From: Bacteroidales bacterium
Lineage (GTDB): Bacteria > Bacteroidota > Bacteroidia > Bacteroidales > UBA932
Direction: 5' to 3'
Assembly: GCA_017509375.1 (NCBI GenBank)
Contig: JAFWPT010000471.1
Span: 1-10,786 of the forward strand
DNA: 10,786 nt
Made by a program: the position numbers and the translations under genes. Of this stretch, positions 1 to 8,382 are shown one piece after another. Numbering within the stretch: the stretch's first letter is position 1; each line of letters starts with the position of its first letter. Under the pieces are notes generated by a model. It was not told the origin of the DNA. It worked only from the letters and a program-made list of their open reading frames with translations, and made no database searches.

Positions 1-1
1 C

Positions 2-2257
2 AAGCAAGGCAAGGATATTCTCGCAGACGACAGTTACTGGGGCCTGGTACCGGGTACTCAGGCCGGAGAGGAATCATCCACAATCCTTTATCGTACCGAC
101 CTCATTACCCTTAACAGTTCCGGTACTTTCTGGCATTCCGACTCGCCCAATACTGCCAACAGTTATTACTCGGAGATGACAGACCATGTGCCCCAGACAT
201 CCACCTGGGCTATCATGACTTACAAGCCTACGAACAAGCAGTTCTTCTTCCTGAACACGCATCTTAGCCTGTACGACTCGCGGCCCAAAGAAATCGCCCT
301 CATCATGAGTACGGTAAACAGCAAGAATACCGGTAATCTTCCGGTAATCATGACCGCTGACTGGAACCTGGTGGAAGGCGACTCTTGGCTGGATCCCATC
401 GAGGCCGCTTATTCCAATGCACGTCATACGGCTCAGATATCCGATTATTACGGTACCTACCACTGGTGGGGAACACAAAGCAAGCTGATTGACCATATCT
501 ACTATGGCGGTATCGGCGACTGCTACATGTTCCGTACAGACAAACGCAAGTGGAACGACATTTACATTTCCGACCACTACCCGATATTTGCAGTCTTCGA
601 TCCGAATCTCGGCAGCAGCGCCTCTGTACCGACGGTCGATTTCGACCTGCCGGCGGATTCTCAGATTGACGAAGAGGTTACATTCACGGACCGTTCATAC
701 TCTCCGGCCGGTATCGCCTACTGGGAATGGGACATAGACGGTATGCGTTCCAACGAGCGGAATCCTAAGGCTACTTTCCGGTCGGTCAAGGACCAGGCGG
801 AGGTGCGCCTGATCGTCACGGACAACAACGGCCAACGCGCGACCGCAACCAAGCTTATAGCGATTGAAAGTAACGATGACCATAAGCTCACCGAAGCGTG
901 GAGCCGTGTGTATGATTCTTCAACAGATGCCACCGCCTACTGGACTTCCCCGGCAGTGGCCCGCGGCGGCGACCGGATTTACGTATCTTCCTCCGGTTAT
1001 CATCTCGTAGCTTTCAATGCCTCGGGTACGCAGCAGGGCAGCTTCGACATCGGACAGTACGGCGCTGCCATCAGCGGCAGCAAGAACTGCCAGACCTGCA
1101 CCCCGTCCATCGACGTGGAGGGCAATATCTACATCCCCGTGCAGTATTCCTCCAATGCCAGCGGCAACGGCGGTCTGTTCTGCATCAGACCCAACATGAC
1201 GCAGAAGTGGTATGTTGCGACAGGTGAGAATTCTACCTATCGCGCCCATATTCCGGCCATCTTCGGCAGCTACGTGAGCGTAATAACCCGTAATGTCGAC
1301 GGAGACCTGTTCGACTCGAATATGGTCATACTGAACCGCAGCGACGGCAGCCTATACCAGACGCTTGGGTGCGACAAGGGTTCTTACGGCGGTATGGCTA
1401 TAAGCGCTGACGGCAAGCTGGTATTCGGTTCCGCACGCGGCGGCGCCAGCTCCGGTACGGCGGCCGGCTCAGAGACTTCCGGCGGCTTCAAGGTCGGCGT
1501 CATCGACAATACGACAGGCTTATGGAAGACTTCGGCGAACAGCGACACCGGCCGCGGCTACAATCTCCTGGGCATGACCCATACCGACGGCTACGGCTAC
1601 CTCACAAAGGGCTTCCAGCCTGCGATTTCCACCGTGGACGGAAGCGTGTACGTCTGCGCTACGACCGACAACTCGAATATAATAGTCGCTCGGTACAACC
1701 TGAACAGTTACGTTTACAACTCTGCACCTACGCTCATCTGGAAGGTGGAAGTGGAGGCGGCAGCCAACAACTTCGGCCTCGGCTGCGTGCTTGACGACGC
1801 TGGCAACGCCTATGTACGTGCCGCCGACAAGATATTCAAGCTCAATGCCTCCGACGGCTCATTGGCATGGTCTCGCGACACCGGCACCGGCAACTGCGGC
1901 GTTCCTGCCATTGACAATCTGGGATACGTCTATGTTACCGACAGCGGCAAGCGGCGCCTGCTCAAGCTCTCGCCTCAGGACGGTTCGCTTATTTCGCAGT
2001 TCCTGTTCGAAACCAGTCAGCCAAGGACCAGTCCTACGATCGACTACAGCGGAAATATCTACGTTACCTGTACGTCCATCAATGACGAGGGCGCAGTCCT
2101 CTACAAGATTACCTGCCCGAGGACTACAGGTCCCGGCGCCAACTGGTCGCAGCTCGGCGGCAATCCGATGAAGACCTGCATGGTTCCAGGCTCCACCGAG
2201 CCTTACAGCAGCACCGGTTCTTCCCGCGAAGATTACACTCCAGTCACTATCTTCTGA
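2..2257 (+). CDS. EEP-family hydrolase fused to PKD and PQQ-type propeller (5' truncated)
   Basis: The frame is open to the left edge, so the N-terminus and any signal peptide are missing; 751 residues remain. Residues about 1-200 are an endonuclease/exonuclease/phosphatase (DNase I-like) domain: FWHSDSPN near 47-54, FLNTH near 83-87, TADWN near 118-122, LIDHIY near 162-167 and SDHYP near 190-194 match the family's metal and catalytic blocks. Residues about 209-288 form a PKD-type Ig-like domain (WEWDIDG, then VTDNNG). From about 296 to the end there are repeated blades of the PQQ/pyrrolo-quinoline type (GNIYIPVQ, GSVYVCATT, GNAYVRAADKIFKLNASDG, GYVYVTDSG, GNIYVTC). EEP enzymes cleave phosphodiester or phosphomonoester bonds; the substrate here is unknown. 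It is probably secreted or surface-exposed. No obvious type IX sorting domain is seen at the C-terminus. The stop overlaps the next start (TGATG), so the two are probably co-translated. The domain calls are firm, the biological role is not. Confidence 0.85.
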   Translation, partial: KQGKDILADDSYWGLVPGTQAGEESSTILYRTDLITLNSSGTFWHSDSPNTANSYYSEMTDHVPQTSTWAIMTYKPTNKQFFFLNTHLSLYDSRPKEIALIMSTVNSKNTGNLPVIMTADWNLVEGDSWLDPIEAAYSNARHTAQISDYYGTYHWWGTQSKLIDHIYYGGIGDCYMFRTDKRKWNDIYISDHYPIFAVFDPNLGSSASVPTVDFDLPADSQIDEEVTFTDRSYSPAGIAYWEWDIDGMRSNERNPKATFRSVKDQAEVRLIVTDNNGQRATATKLIAIESNDDHKLTEAWSRVYDSSTDATAYWTSPAVARGGDRIYVSSSGYHLVAFNASGTQQGSFDIGQYGAAISGSKNCQTCTPSIDVEGNIYIPVQYSSNASGNGGLFCIRPNMTQKWYVATGENSTYRAHIPAIFGSYVSVITRNVDGDLFDSNMVILNRSDGSLYQTLGCDKGSYGGMAISADGKLVFGSARGGASSGTAAGSETSGGFKVGVIDNTTGLWKTSANSDTGRGYNLLGMTHTDGYGYLTKGFQPAISTVDGSVYVCATTDNSNIIVARYNLNSYVYNSAPTLIWKVEVEAAANNFGLGCVLDDAGNAYVRAADKIFKLNASDGSLAWSRDTGTGNCGVPAIDNLGYVYVTDSGKRRLLKLSPQDGSLISQFLFETSQPRTSPTIDYSGNIYVTCTSINDEGAVLYKITCPRTTGPGANWSQLGGNPMKTCMVPGSTEPYSSTGSSREDYTPVTIF

Positions 2258-3519
2258 TGAGGAAAGCAGTATTCGTTCTGGCGGGCTTCCTGGCCCTGGC
2301 TGCGTGCGGCAGGCATCTGACCCCGTTCCCGGAGGTCGGAGAGCCGTACGTCATCACCCAGGGCCCGGGGGACCATCTGCTGGCCAACTACTTCGGCATC
2401 AACTCCTGGAGCCCGGACGGCCGCTACGTATGCGTGCTGGGTACGGATTTCACCGGCAGACTGGCTGAGGAGACGGATACGGCGCAGGTTGCGCTGGTCG
2501 ATCTGGCCGACAGCTGCCGCTATATCCCCATCAGCCATACCGTCTGCTGGAACTTCCAGGAGGCGGCGATGTTCCACTGGATTCCCTGGGAAGACGGGCT
2601 GTGCGCCTTCAACGACTGCCGCGACGGCCGTTTCGTGACGGTCCTCCTCAACTGGAAGAGCGGCGGCGAGCGTATCGTATCCAGGCCCTCCAGCGCCATC
2701 GACCCCACGGGCGAATGGGCAGTCAGCCTGAATTACGCCCGCCTGAGGGTATGCCGCCCCGACTACGGTTACGCCGGGGACGGTCAGGACCCGATGCTGG
2801 ACAAGGTCTGGCCGGAAGACGACGGCCTCTGGCTCATCAACCTCAAGACCGGGGAGGAAAAGCTCATCCTTTCCGTGGCCGACGCCCGTAGCCTGATGCC
2901 GGAAATCACTTCCGACGACGGCCTGGCGTACTTCTGCCATACCATCATCAGCCCCGATGCCAGCAAAGTGTTCTTCCTCGCCAGGACGGTACAGGGCTTC
3001 AAGGCCCAGCTGGCCGAACGCGGATACATATACTCCTGGGACACGGTCGCTTTCACCATCAACACCGACGGGACAGGCCTGCGGCGCTGTTTCCCCGACG
3101 GCTGGCAGGGGTCGCACTTCAACTGGAAGGACAGCGAGACGCTTGTCGTTACCGCACGGTGGGACGGCGGCGGATGCTGGTCCCATACCGTATTCACCGT
3201 TGGACAGGAGGATGAGGTGCGCCACCTGGCACCCGGCATAATGGACTGGGACGGGCACTGCATCTTCGCCCCCAACGGAGAGTTCATCAGCAGCGAAGGC
3301 TACTGGAACAAGGACGACTACCGCAGCTGGGTGCTCCTGCGCCTGGAAGACGAGGCCCTCATATCCCTGGGGCGCTTCTTCGTTCCGGAAGAATACAAAG
3401 AGCAATACTCCCGCTGCGACCTTCACGCCCGCTGGAAGCCCGACGGCAGCCAGCTGGCCTTCAATTCCGTACACGAAGGGAGCCGTCAAGTGTACATTAG
3501 AGACGTAAAATGGAAATGA
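2257..3519 (+). CDS. TolB-like beta-propeller lipoprotein, possible polysaccharide lyase
   Basis: This 420-residue protein starts with a lipoprotein signal; the lipobox LAAC puts the acylated cysteine at residue 17. The rest is a WD40/TolB-like propeller, with blades marked by SWSPDGRYV (50-58), DPTGEWAVS (149-157), GLWLINLKTGE (190-200), SPDASKVFF (232-240), FTINTDGTGLRR (266-277), FAPNGEFI (337-344) and WKPDGSQLAF (393-402). Histidines sit in blade motifs SHFNW (H287), GHC (H334) and CDLHARW (H390). Such histidines resemble the metal or catalytic residues of propeller lyases such as oligogalacturonate lyase (PL22), or the propeller rhamnose-glucuronate lyases. A lyase role is inference, and a non-catalytic glycan-binding propeller is also possible. 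The start overlaps the upstream stop by one base, and the end overlaps the GH39 gene, placing it firmly in the operon. The signal suggests a periplasmic or cell-surface lipid-anchored protein. Confidence 0.85.
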   Translation: MRKAVFVLAGFLALAACGRHLTPFPEVGEPYVITQGPGDHLLANYFGINSWSPDGRYVCVLGTDFTGRLAEETDTAQVALVDLADSCRYIPISHTVCWNFQEAAMFHWIPWEDGLCAFNDCRDGRFVTVLLNWKSGGERIVSRPSSAIDPTGEWAVSLNYARLRVCRPDYGYAGDGQDPMLDKVWPEDDGLWLINLKTGEEKLILSVADARSLMPEITSDDGLAYFCHTIISPDASKVFFLARTVQGFKAQLAERGYIYSWDTVAFTINTDGTGLRRCFPDGWQGSHFNWKDSETLVVTARWDGGGCWSHTVFTVGQEDEVRHLAPGIMDWDGHCIFAPNGEFISSEGYWNKDDYRSWVLLRLEDEALISLGRFFVPEEYKEQYSRCDLHARWKPDGSQLAFNSVHEGSRQVYIRDVKWK

Positions 3520-4943
3520 AAAAAGTTCTTCTTGCCCTAGTGTGCCTCTGCTGCGGCGTCCTGCTGTCCGCGCAGGAGGAAATCCAGCCGGACATAACCT
3601 CCGTGCGGGTAAACGTCAGCGTCGATCCTTCCGCCATCGTCGGGCCGATCAAGCCGATGAACGCCGTGAACAACGGCCCCGCCTGGGACAACGAAATGCA
3701 ACAGGAGGACTTCCGGATACTGCAGATTCCCTACAGCCGCACGCACGACGCCAGTGAAGGGTACTACGGCGAGCGGGTAGTGGACGTCAGCGACATCTTC
3801 CCCGACTTCAGCAAGAATCCCGACTGCCCTGCGGCCTACGACTTCAGGGAGACCGACCTGTACATCAAGACGCTGATCGACTCTGGCAGTGAGCCGTTCT
3901 ACCGGCTGGGCCAGACCATCGAAAACCAGATTGCGGCCAAGTACAACATATATCCGCCGAAGGACTATAAGAAGTGGGCCAGTATCTGCGAGCACATCAT
4001 CATGCATTACAACGAAGGCTGGGCGGACGGTTTCCACTACGGGATAAAGTACTGGGAAATATGGAACGAGGCCGACCTGGACCAGTCCTCCGGCCGCTGG
4101 CAGACCGAACCCCGCACCTGGGGCGGCACCATCGAGGAGTTCCAGAAGTTCTATGCGGTTGCCGCAAAGCACCTCAAGGAACGTTTCCCGGAGCTTAAGA
4201 TAGGCGGCCCGTCCTACTGCCGCATCCAGGGCGTGAAGACCTATTTCCCTCAGTTCTTCGAGTATATGAGGGCCAACAATGTCCCCATAGACTTCGTCTC
4301 CTGGCATAAATACGGCGCCGAGCCGTCCGTCTATCTTATGGAGGCGGATATGATAAGGGGATGGATGAAGGAGTACGGCTACGAGGATGCGGAACTCATC
4401 CTCAACGAATGGAACTACCGCAGGTTCAAGAGCGGCGACGGCTCGTCCAACGAACTCTACAACAGGGTCAACCGCCGTTCCATGAAGGGCGCCGCATTCG
4501 TCGCGGCCACCATGTCTGCGATGCAGGGCGCTCCCGTCGATATGCTGATGTACTACGACTTCCGTGCGGCCAGCAACTACTGCGGATTCTACGACTTCCA
4601 GATCTATCGGCGCATGCCTGTCTATTATGCGTTCTACGCATGGAGCAGGCTGGGCGACAAAGAGTGCGCCTGCAAGGTCGAAGGCGGTGCCGGAGACATC
4701 TATGCGGTAGCGTCGGTGAGGGACGGCAGACCAGTGGTCCTGCTTACCCGCTACGACGGCGACAACAATGCCTGCAACCTGGCGGAGATTACCGTTTCCG
4801 TTGCCGGAGGCCGCTCCGGTAAGGCATTCTACCATCTGACCGACGACGAACACATCTACACGGAGATTCCGCTTTTCCCCGCCGAAGACGGAACCGTACG
4901 CCTTAAGCTTACGAACAACGCCATCGCTCTTTTGGAGCTTTAA
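3516..4943 (+). CDS. GH39-type glycoside hydrolase, secreted
   Basis: 475 residues from the chosen start. ATG at 3516 forms an ATGA overlap with the upstream stop and gives a clean signal peptide (MKKVLLALVCLCCGVLLSAQ); an ATG two codons upstream at 3510 is also possible. The fold appears to be a clan GH-A TIM barrel. The motif YWEIWNEAD supplies the likely acid/base glutamate (codon 4068-4070, residue 185), and LILNEWNYR supplies the likely nucleophile (codon 4407-4409, residue 298). SWHKYG near 262-267 and MYYDFR near 346-351 fit the GH39 barrel, and the last 85 or so residues look like the usual beta-sandwich tail. GH39 is known for beta-xylosidases, alpha-L-iduronidases and some arabinofuranosidase- or galactosidase-type activities, so the sugar cannot be fixed from sequence. 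Its neighbours, a uronate-type GH2 and a possible lyase, make an acidic glycan plausible. Confidence 0.88.
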   Translation: MKKVLLALVCLCCGVLLSAQEEIQPDITSVRVNVSVDPSAIVGPIKPMNAVNNGPAWDNEMQQEDFRILQIPYSRTHDASEGYYGERVVDVSDIFPDFSKNPDCPAAYDFRETDLYIKTLIDSGSEPFYRLGQTIENQIAAKYNIYPPKDYKKWASICEHIIMHYNEGWADGFHYGIKYWEIWNEADLDQSSGRWQTEPRTWGGTIEEFQKFYAVAAKHLKERFPELKIGGPSYCRIQGVKTYFPQFFEYMRANNVPIDFVSWHKYGAEPSVYLMEADMIRGWMKEYGYEDAELILNEWNYRRFKSGDGSSNELYNRVNRRSMKGAAFVAATMSAMQGAPVDMLMYYDFRAASNYCGFYDFQIYRRMPVYYAFYAWSRLGDKECACKVEGGAGDIYAVASVRDGRPVVLLTRYDGDNNACNLAEITVSVAGGRSGKAFYHLTDDEHIYTEIPLFPAEDGTVRLKLTNNAIALLEL

Positions 4944-4961
4944 GTTATTGTTTCTACGCCT

Positions 4962-6740
4962 ATGAAACGCCTGTTGTGCCTTCTTGCGGCCCTTACGCTC
5001 GCATTGTTGCCGGCCGGGGCTCAGGCCCTTGCCGAAGGGCGCGAGTGCCGTTCGCTGAACGGGAAGTGGAACTATATAGTGGATCCGATGGATACCGGTA
5101 TCTACAAGTACCACATGACGCTGCAGAAGCCCCACAAGCGTTTTTTCGCCGACAGGCACTTCTACGAGGACAAGACGAAGCTGGTGGAATACGACTTCGA
5201 CAAGGCTCCTTTGCTCTCCGTTCCGGGCGACTGGAACACCCAGTCGGAACGGCTCTATCTGTATGAAGGTACCATCTGGTACCGGACTGTTGTTGATTTC
5301 CAGAAAATTCCGGGGAGAAGGTGGTTCCTTCATTTCGGAGCCGTCAATTACCAGTGCATGGTGGGGCTGAACAACACCATCCTGGGCACTCACAAGGGCG
5401 GTTTCACACCGTTTGAGTTCGAAGTGACGGACATTCTGCAGGAGGGGCCGAACAGTCTTGTCGTATGGGTTAACAACACCCGCGGCCTGTCCGAGGTCCC
5501 TACCCTCAACTACGACTGGTGGAACTACGGCGGCATTACCAGGGACGTCACGCTCGTAAGCGTTCCGGAGCTGTTCATCAAGGACTGGCGCATGCGCTTC
5601 GACGGCAGGGAGCTGTCCCTGGACGTTTTTCTCGACGGCGGCACCGGCCAGGTGTCGGTAGAGATACCGGAACTGGGTCTGCACCGGAAAGCCTGCGCCG
5701 GGCGCGACAGCGTGGCGCATTTCAGGGCGAAGGTCTCCCCCGAACTCTGGTCGCCTGACAATCCCAGGCTGTACGACATAGTTCTTTCCGCCGGCAGCGA
5801 CCGAATAACGGACAGGGTGGGATTCCGTACCGTCCGGGTTGAAGGGGAAAAGATTCTCCTCAATGGGGAGCCGGTATTCCTCAGGGGCGTTGCCCTGCAC
5901 GACGAGTCCATCGGCGTGAATCCGGGACGATGCAGGAGTTTGGAAGATGTCCGGGCGCTTCTGGAGTCCGCAAAAGACCTTGGATGCAATTTCCTGCGTC
6001 TTGCGCACTATCCCCACAGCGAGCGCATGGTGCGGCTGGCCGAAGATATGGGATTCATGCTCTGGGAAGAAATCCCCTGCTACTGGAATATCGACTGGAG
6101 TTCGGAAGAAACCTACGCCAATGCCGAGAACCAGCTTCTGGAGATGATACGGCGCGACCGTAACCGGGCGGCGGTAATCATCTGGTCTGTTGCCAACGAA
6201 ACCCCGCGCAAGCCGGAAAGGCTGGAGTTCCTTGGCAAGCTGATTTCCAGGACGCGTTCCGAAGACCCCACTCGGCTCGTCAGCGCCGCGCTTGAGAAAA
6301 AGCTGACCGACCCGCGCCATGCCGTCGTGGAGGACGAACTTATCGGCCTTACCGACCTCCTGAGCTTCAACCAGTATGAAGGATGGTACGACGGAACCCC
6401 GGCAGACTGCGACTCGCTGGAGTGGTCGATTCCTTCGGGCAAGCCGGTGGTTATCAGTGAATTCGGCGGCGGCGCGCTATATGGCAACCACGGCAGCGAC
6501 AAGGAGCTGTTCACCGAGGAATACCTCGCGCTGCTTTATCGGCACAATCTTGAGATGCTCTCCAAGCTTCCCGGCCTGAGCGGCCTGTGCCCGTGGTGCC
6601 TCAAGGATTTCCGTTCACCCAAACGGCCGCTTACCGGCATCCAGGACGACTTCAACCGCAAGGGGCTTATAGACGAGCAGGGCCGGAGGAAAGAGGCATT
6701 CTACGTGGTCAGGGATTACTATTCGGCGTTAGTTCGGTGA
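4962..6740 (+). CDS. GH2 beta-glucuronidase-like enzyme, secreted
   Basis: 592 residues, close to the usual length of beta-glucuronidases (about 600) and far below LacZ. A signal peptide ends near AGAQA (18-22). The GH2 order is visible. The jelly-roll sugar-binding domain has SLNGKWNY, VPGDWNTQ, GTIWYRT and DWWNYGGITRDV (185-196). An Ig-like domain ends in LWSPDNPRLYDI (262-273). The TIM barrel then has FLRGVALHDES (306-316) and LRLAHYPHSE (345-354), with acid/base E413 in WSVANE (codon 6198-6200) and nucleophile E500 in VISEFGG (codon 6459-6461). Near the end FNRKG (564-568) gives an N-x-K-G motif, matching the carboxylate-reading N-K-K-G of E. coli GusA. The predicted reaction is therefore hydrolysis of terminal beta-D-glucuronides, or a related uronide. 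It lies 18 bp after the GH39 stop, as the last gene of the operon. Other GH2 specificities are possible, but the motif argues for a uronic acid. Confidence 0.88.
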   Translation: MKRLLCLLAALTLALLPAGAQALAEGRECRSLNGKWNYIVDPMDTGIYKYHMTLQKPHKRFFADRHFYEDKTKLVEYDFDKAPLLSVPGDWNTQSERLYLYEGTIWYRTVVDFQKIPGRRWFLHFGAVNYQCMVGLNNTILGTHKGGFTPFEFEVTDILQEGPNSLVVWVNNTRGLSEVPTLNYDWWNYGGITRDVTLVSVPELFIKDWRMRFDGRELSLDVFLDGGTGQVSVEIPELGLHRKACAGRDSVAHFRAKVSPELWSPDNPRLYDIVLSAGSDRITDRVGFRTVRVEGEKILLNGEPVFLRGVALHDESIGVNPGRCRSLEDVRALLESAKDLGCNFLRLAHYPHSERMVRLAEDMGFMLWEEIPCYWNIDWSSEETYANAENQLLEMIRRDRNRAAVIIWSVANETPRKPERLEFLGKLISRTRSEDPTRLVSAALEKKLTDPRHAVVEDELIGLTDLLSFNQYEGWYDGTPADCDSLEWSIPSGKPVVISEFGGGALYGNHGSDKELFTEEYLALLYRHNLEMLSKLPGLSGLCPWCLKDFRSPKRPLTGIQDDFNRKGLIDEQGRRKEAFYVVRDYYSALVR

Positions 6741-6790
6741 GGCCGGAATTATTTCGGTGACGTTGGCGTGATTTCGGTGAGGCCCCGGCG
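6731..6790. repeat. Three-copy ~20-bp tandem repeat at a convergent gene junction
   Basis: The octamer TTCGGTGA recurs at 6733-6740, 6753-6760 and 6773-6780, exactly 20 bp apart. Copies 1 and 3 extend to a shared 12-mer, TTCGGTGAGGCC (6733-6744 and 6773-6784). The first copy supplies the stop of the GH2 gene; the second and third encode the last residues of the opposite-strand glycosidase. Only 8 bp separate the two stop codons. No hairpin with a T-run was found here, so no classical terminator is claimed. Confidence 0.6.
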
Positions 6791-8236
6791 GACCGGATAT
6801 TCTTTTCCGTTGATATACAAGGTGTAAGGTTTGTTTGAACGGACCTTCACCTTGCCGTTGTCATAGATGATGTCGGTGGTTATCGAGCCGAAGGACAGTT
6901 TCTCTATGCCGTGGCGGCAGGCCTGGTGCAGGTTCCAGCGGACGGTGGCGGCTGCGGCATCCACATCGTAGAATCCCAGTACGTTTTCGATGAATAGCGA
7001 AATGGGCCCCAGGGCGGACCAGCCGCAGAAATCGGCCTTGACCGACTTGACGTTTTTGGTGCCCTCCTTCTTGCTTGCGGGCTCCGGTTTGGTGGGATTG
7101 TAGCACTCCCAGATGGTGTGCGGGTCATATTGGTCGTACGTCTGCCACATGTGCTCGAGTATGGCTTCCGCGGTGCTGTCGGCCTCCTCGAAGAAGCCGT
7201 ATTTCTCCAGCGCCTTTATGGCCATGTAGGCCGTGGGAAGCCACATGGAGCCTTTCCAGTAGTTGCCGTCGGAGTCGAAGTCCGGGTCGTCCCTGGACAC
7301 CGAGGTCCATGGTACGGCGCCTCCGAGCTTGTCGTCCTTCAAGGCGAAGGCGACCATGGCTTCCGCCTGCTCCTGCGAGGGCACTTCCGCCAGCATGGGC
7401 CAGAAGGAGGCAGGAGTGAGAATGTGCGTCTTGGACAGGTCGTCCTCGCGGATGTCGTAATAGCAGCCGTCTTCGTCGTCCCAGTAGTACTTGTTGATCT
7501 TCTCCTTATACTCCTGGTAGATGGCTTTGTACTCGTCTTCCGTGGCCTTGTCGCCGGCAATGGCAGCAAGGCGGGAAATATACAGCGCAGACAGCGCCTG
7601 CTGGGAGATTGCGTCTATCCAGAACATGGGCATGGCCCTCTTTCGAGGCGTATTGTCCATGCCGCTCTGCCAGCTCTGCCAGTTATAGCCAATGCCTTTG
7701 TACTGGATGCGGACTCCGTCGTTACTGATGGGGAACGGGAACTCCGTGTCGTGGTTCATGGTGTTGAACAGCTCGAAATGCTTCTGCAGGAAACGCTTCT
7801 GCTTTATGAGTTCCTCGATGTGGGCCTTGTCGTCGGTGAATTTGAAGTAATCGTTCTCTACCCAGGCGAAGAAGGGGGGATTGTCGGGGTGCCAGACGCT
7901 CAGGGGCGAGCCGGCTTTCTCGTGCAGAGTGTAGTAGAAATTATCCAGCGTCTGTATGCCGGGGAAAATGTCCGGGGCGTATTTGCAGAACATCACCATG
8001 AACTCGGAGTCCCAGATCCATATAGCCTCGTCGCGGAAACCCTCGTCCATATACAGGGGCTGCACCAGGCCCGGCTGGTACTTGATATGCGCCCTGGCCT
8101 GCTCCCAGGCCGTCCTGTAGAGTTGCACGTATTCTGGTCTGGCATCGAACACCGGAGTGGGGATTTCCTTCTCCCCCTTGGAACATTGCGCAAAGCAGCA
8201 CACGCACGCCAGCGCCAATACAATCATCTTTTTCAT
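6749..8236 (-). CDS. GH63/MGH1-like (alpha/alpha)6 glycosidase, lipoprotein
   Basis: 495 residues from the ATG at 8236, chosen because it starts MKKMIVLALACVCCFAQC, a lipoprotein-like signal with the probable acylated cysteine at 18. The frame stays open to 8296, but that extension spoils the signal. Motifs of the GH63/trehalase-like (alpha/alpha)6 barrel run in order: IWIWDSEFM (72-80), WHPDNPPFFAW (115-125), QSGMDNTPR with the likely catalytic acid Asp194, YWKGSMWLPTAYM (327-339), TIWECYNP with the likely base Glu377, and FCGWSALGP (403-411). A small beta tail follows. These proteins are inverting enzymes on alpha-linked gluco- or mannosides, glycerate glycosides and related sugars; the substrate is not readable. 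Basic and acidic residues after Cys18 (SKGEKE) may help surface export. It converges on the GH2 gene with an 8-bp gap, so it is separately transcribed. Upstream, TATATTTC (8249-8242) resembles a -7 box but has no -33 partner. Confidence 0.85.
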   Translation of the reverse strand: MKKMIVLALACVCCFAQCSKGEKEIPTPVFDARPEYVQLYRTAWEQARAHIKYQPGLVQPLYMDEGFRDEAIWIWDSEFMVMFCKYAPDIFPGIQTLDNFYYTLHEKAGSPLSVWHPDNPPFFAWVENDYFKFTDDKAHIEELIKQKRFLQKHFELFNTMNHDTEFPFPISNDGVRIQYKGIGYNWQSWQSGMDNTPRKRAMPMFWIDAISQQALSALYISRLAAIAGDKATEDEYKAIYQEYKEKINKYYWDDEDGCYYDIREDDLSKTHILTPASFWPMLAEVPSQEQAEAMVAFALKDDKLGGAVPWTSVSRDDPDFDSDGNYWKGSMWLPTAYMAIKALEKYGFFEEADSTAEAILEHMWQTYDQYDPHTIWECYNPTKPEPASKKEGTKNVKSVKADFCGWSALGPISLFIENVLGFYDVDAAAATVRWNLHQACRHGIEKLSFGSITTDIIYDNGKVKVRSNKPYTLYINGKEYPVRRGLTEITPTSPK

Positions 8237-8307
8237 CGTCCGAAATATAGCAAAAAACCCGCTTCCCCGATAACCATTTCCCGTAAATGATTGCAATTAT
8301 TCATTAT

Positions 8308-8338
8308 TTGCGCGTAGGGGCGCAGGTTAGCAGCGCAA
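8308..8338. repeat. Short inverted repeat TTGCGC...GCGCAA
   Basis: Perfect 6-bp arms (8308-8313 and 8333-8338) with a 19-base spacer. It lies upstream of the minus-strand glycosidase. It could be a protein-binding site or a weak hairpin, and no T-run follows on either strand. Confidence 0.3.
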
Positions 8339-8382
8339 GGAATACTCTGCTTTTCTCATAGCTATAAAGCAAGAATAATTGT

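Noticed and set aside
2233..3489. 418-codon minus-strand frame opposite the propeller lipoprotein
   Set aside because: Same codon-bias shadow; the sense strand has a signal peptide and propeller motifs.
3537..6320. 927-codon open frame on the minus strand across the GH39 and GH2 genes
   Set aside because: Its codons lie exactly opposite the sense codons of both genes, so it stays open simply because they avoid TTA, CTA and TCA. Its translation shows no recognisable domain, while both sense genes have full catalytic motifs.
8242..8249. TATATTTC as promoter of the minus-strand glycosidase
   Set aside because: One mismatch to the -7 consensus, no TTTG at the right distance, and only a few bases before the ATG.
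7118..8290. 390-codon plus-strand frame opposite the GH63-like gene
   Set aside because: Shadow of the minus-strand glycosidase, which has the catalytic motifs and a lipoprotein signal.
8237..8296. 20-residue N-terminal extension of the GH63-like protein
   Set aside because: It would put extra residues ahead of a normal lipoprotein signal; the ATG at 8236 fits better.
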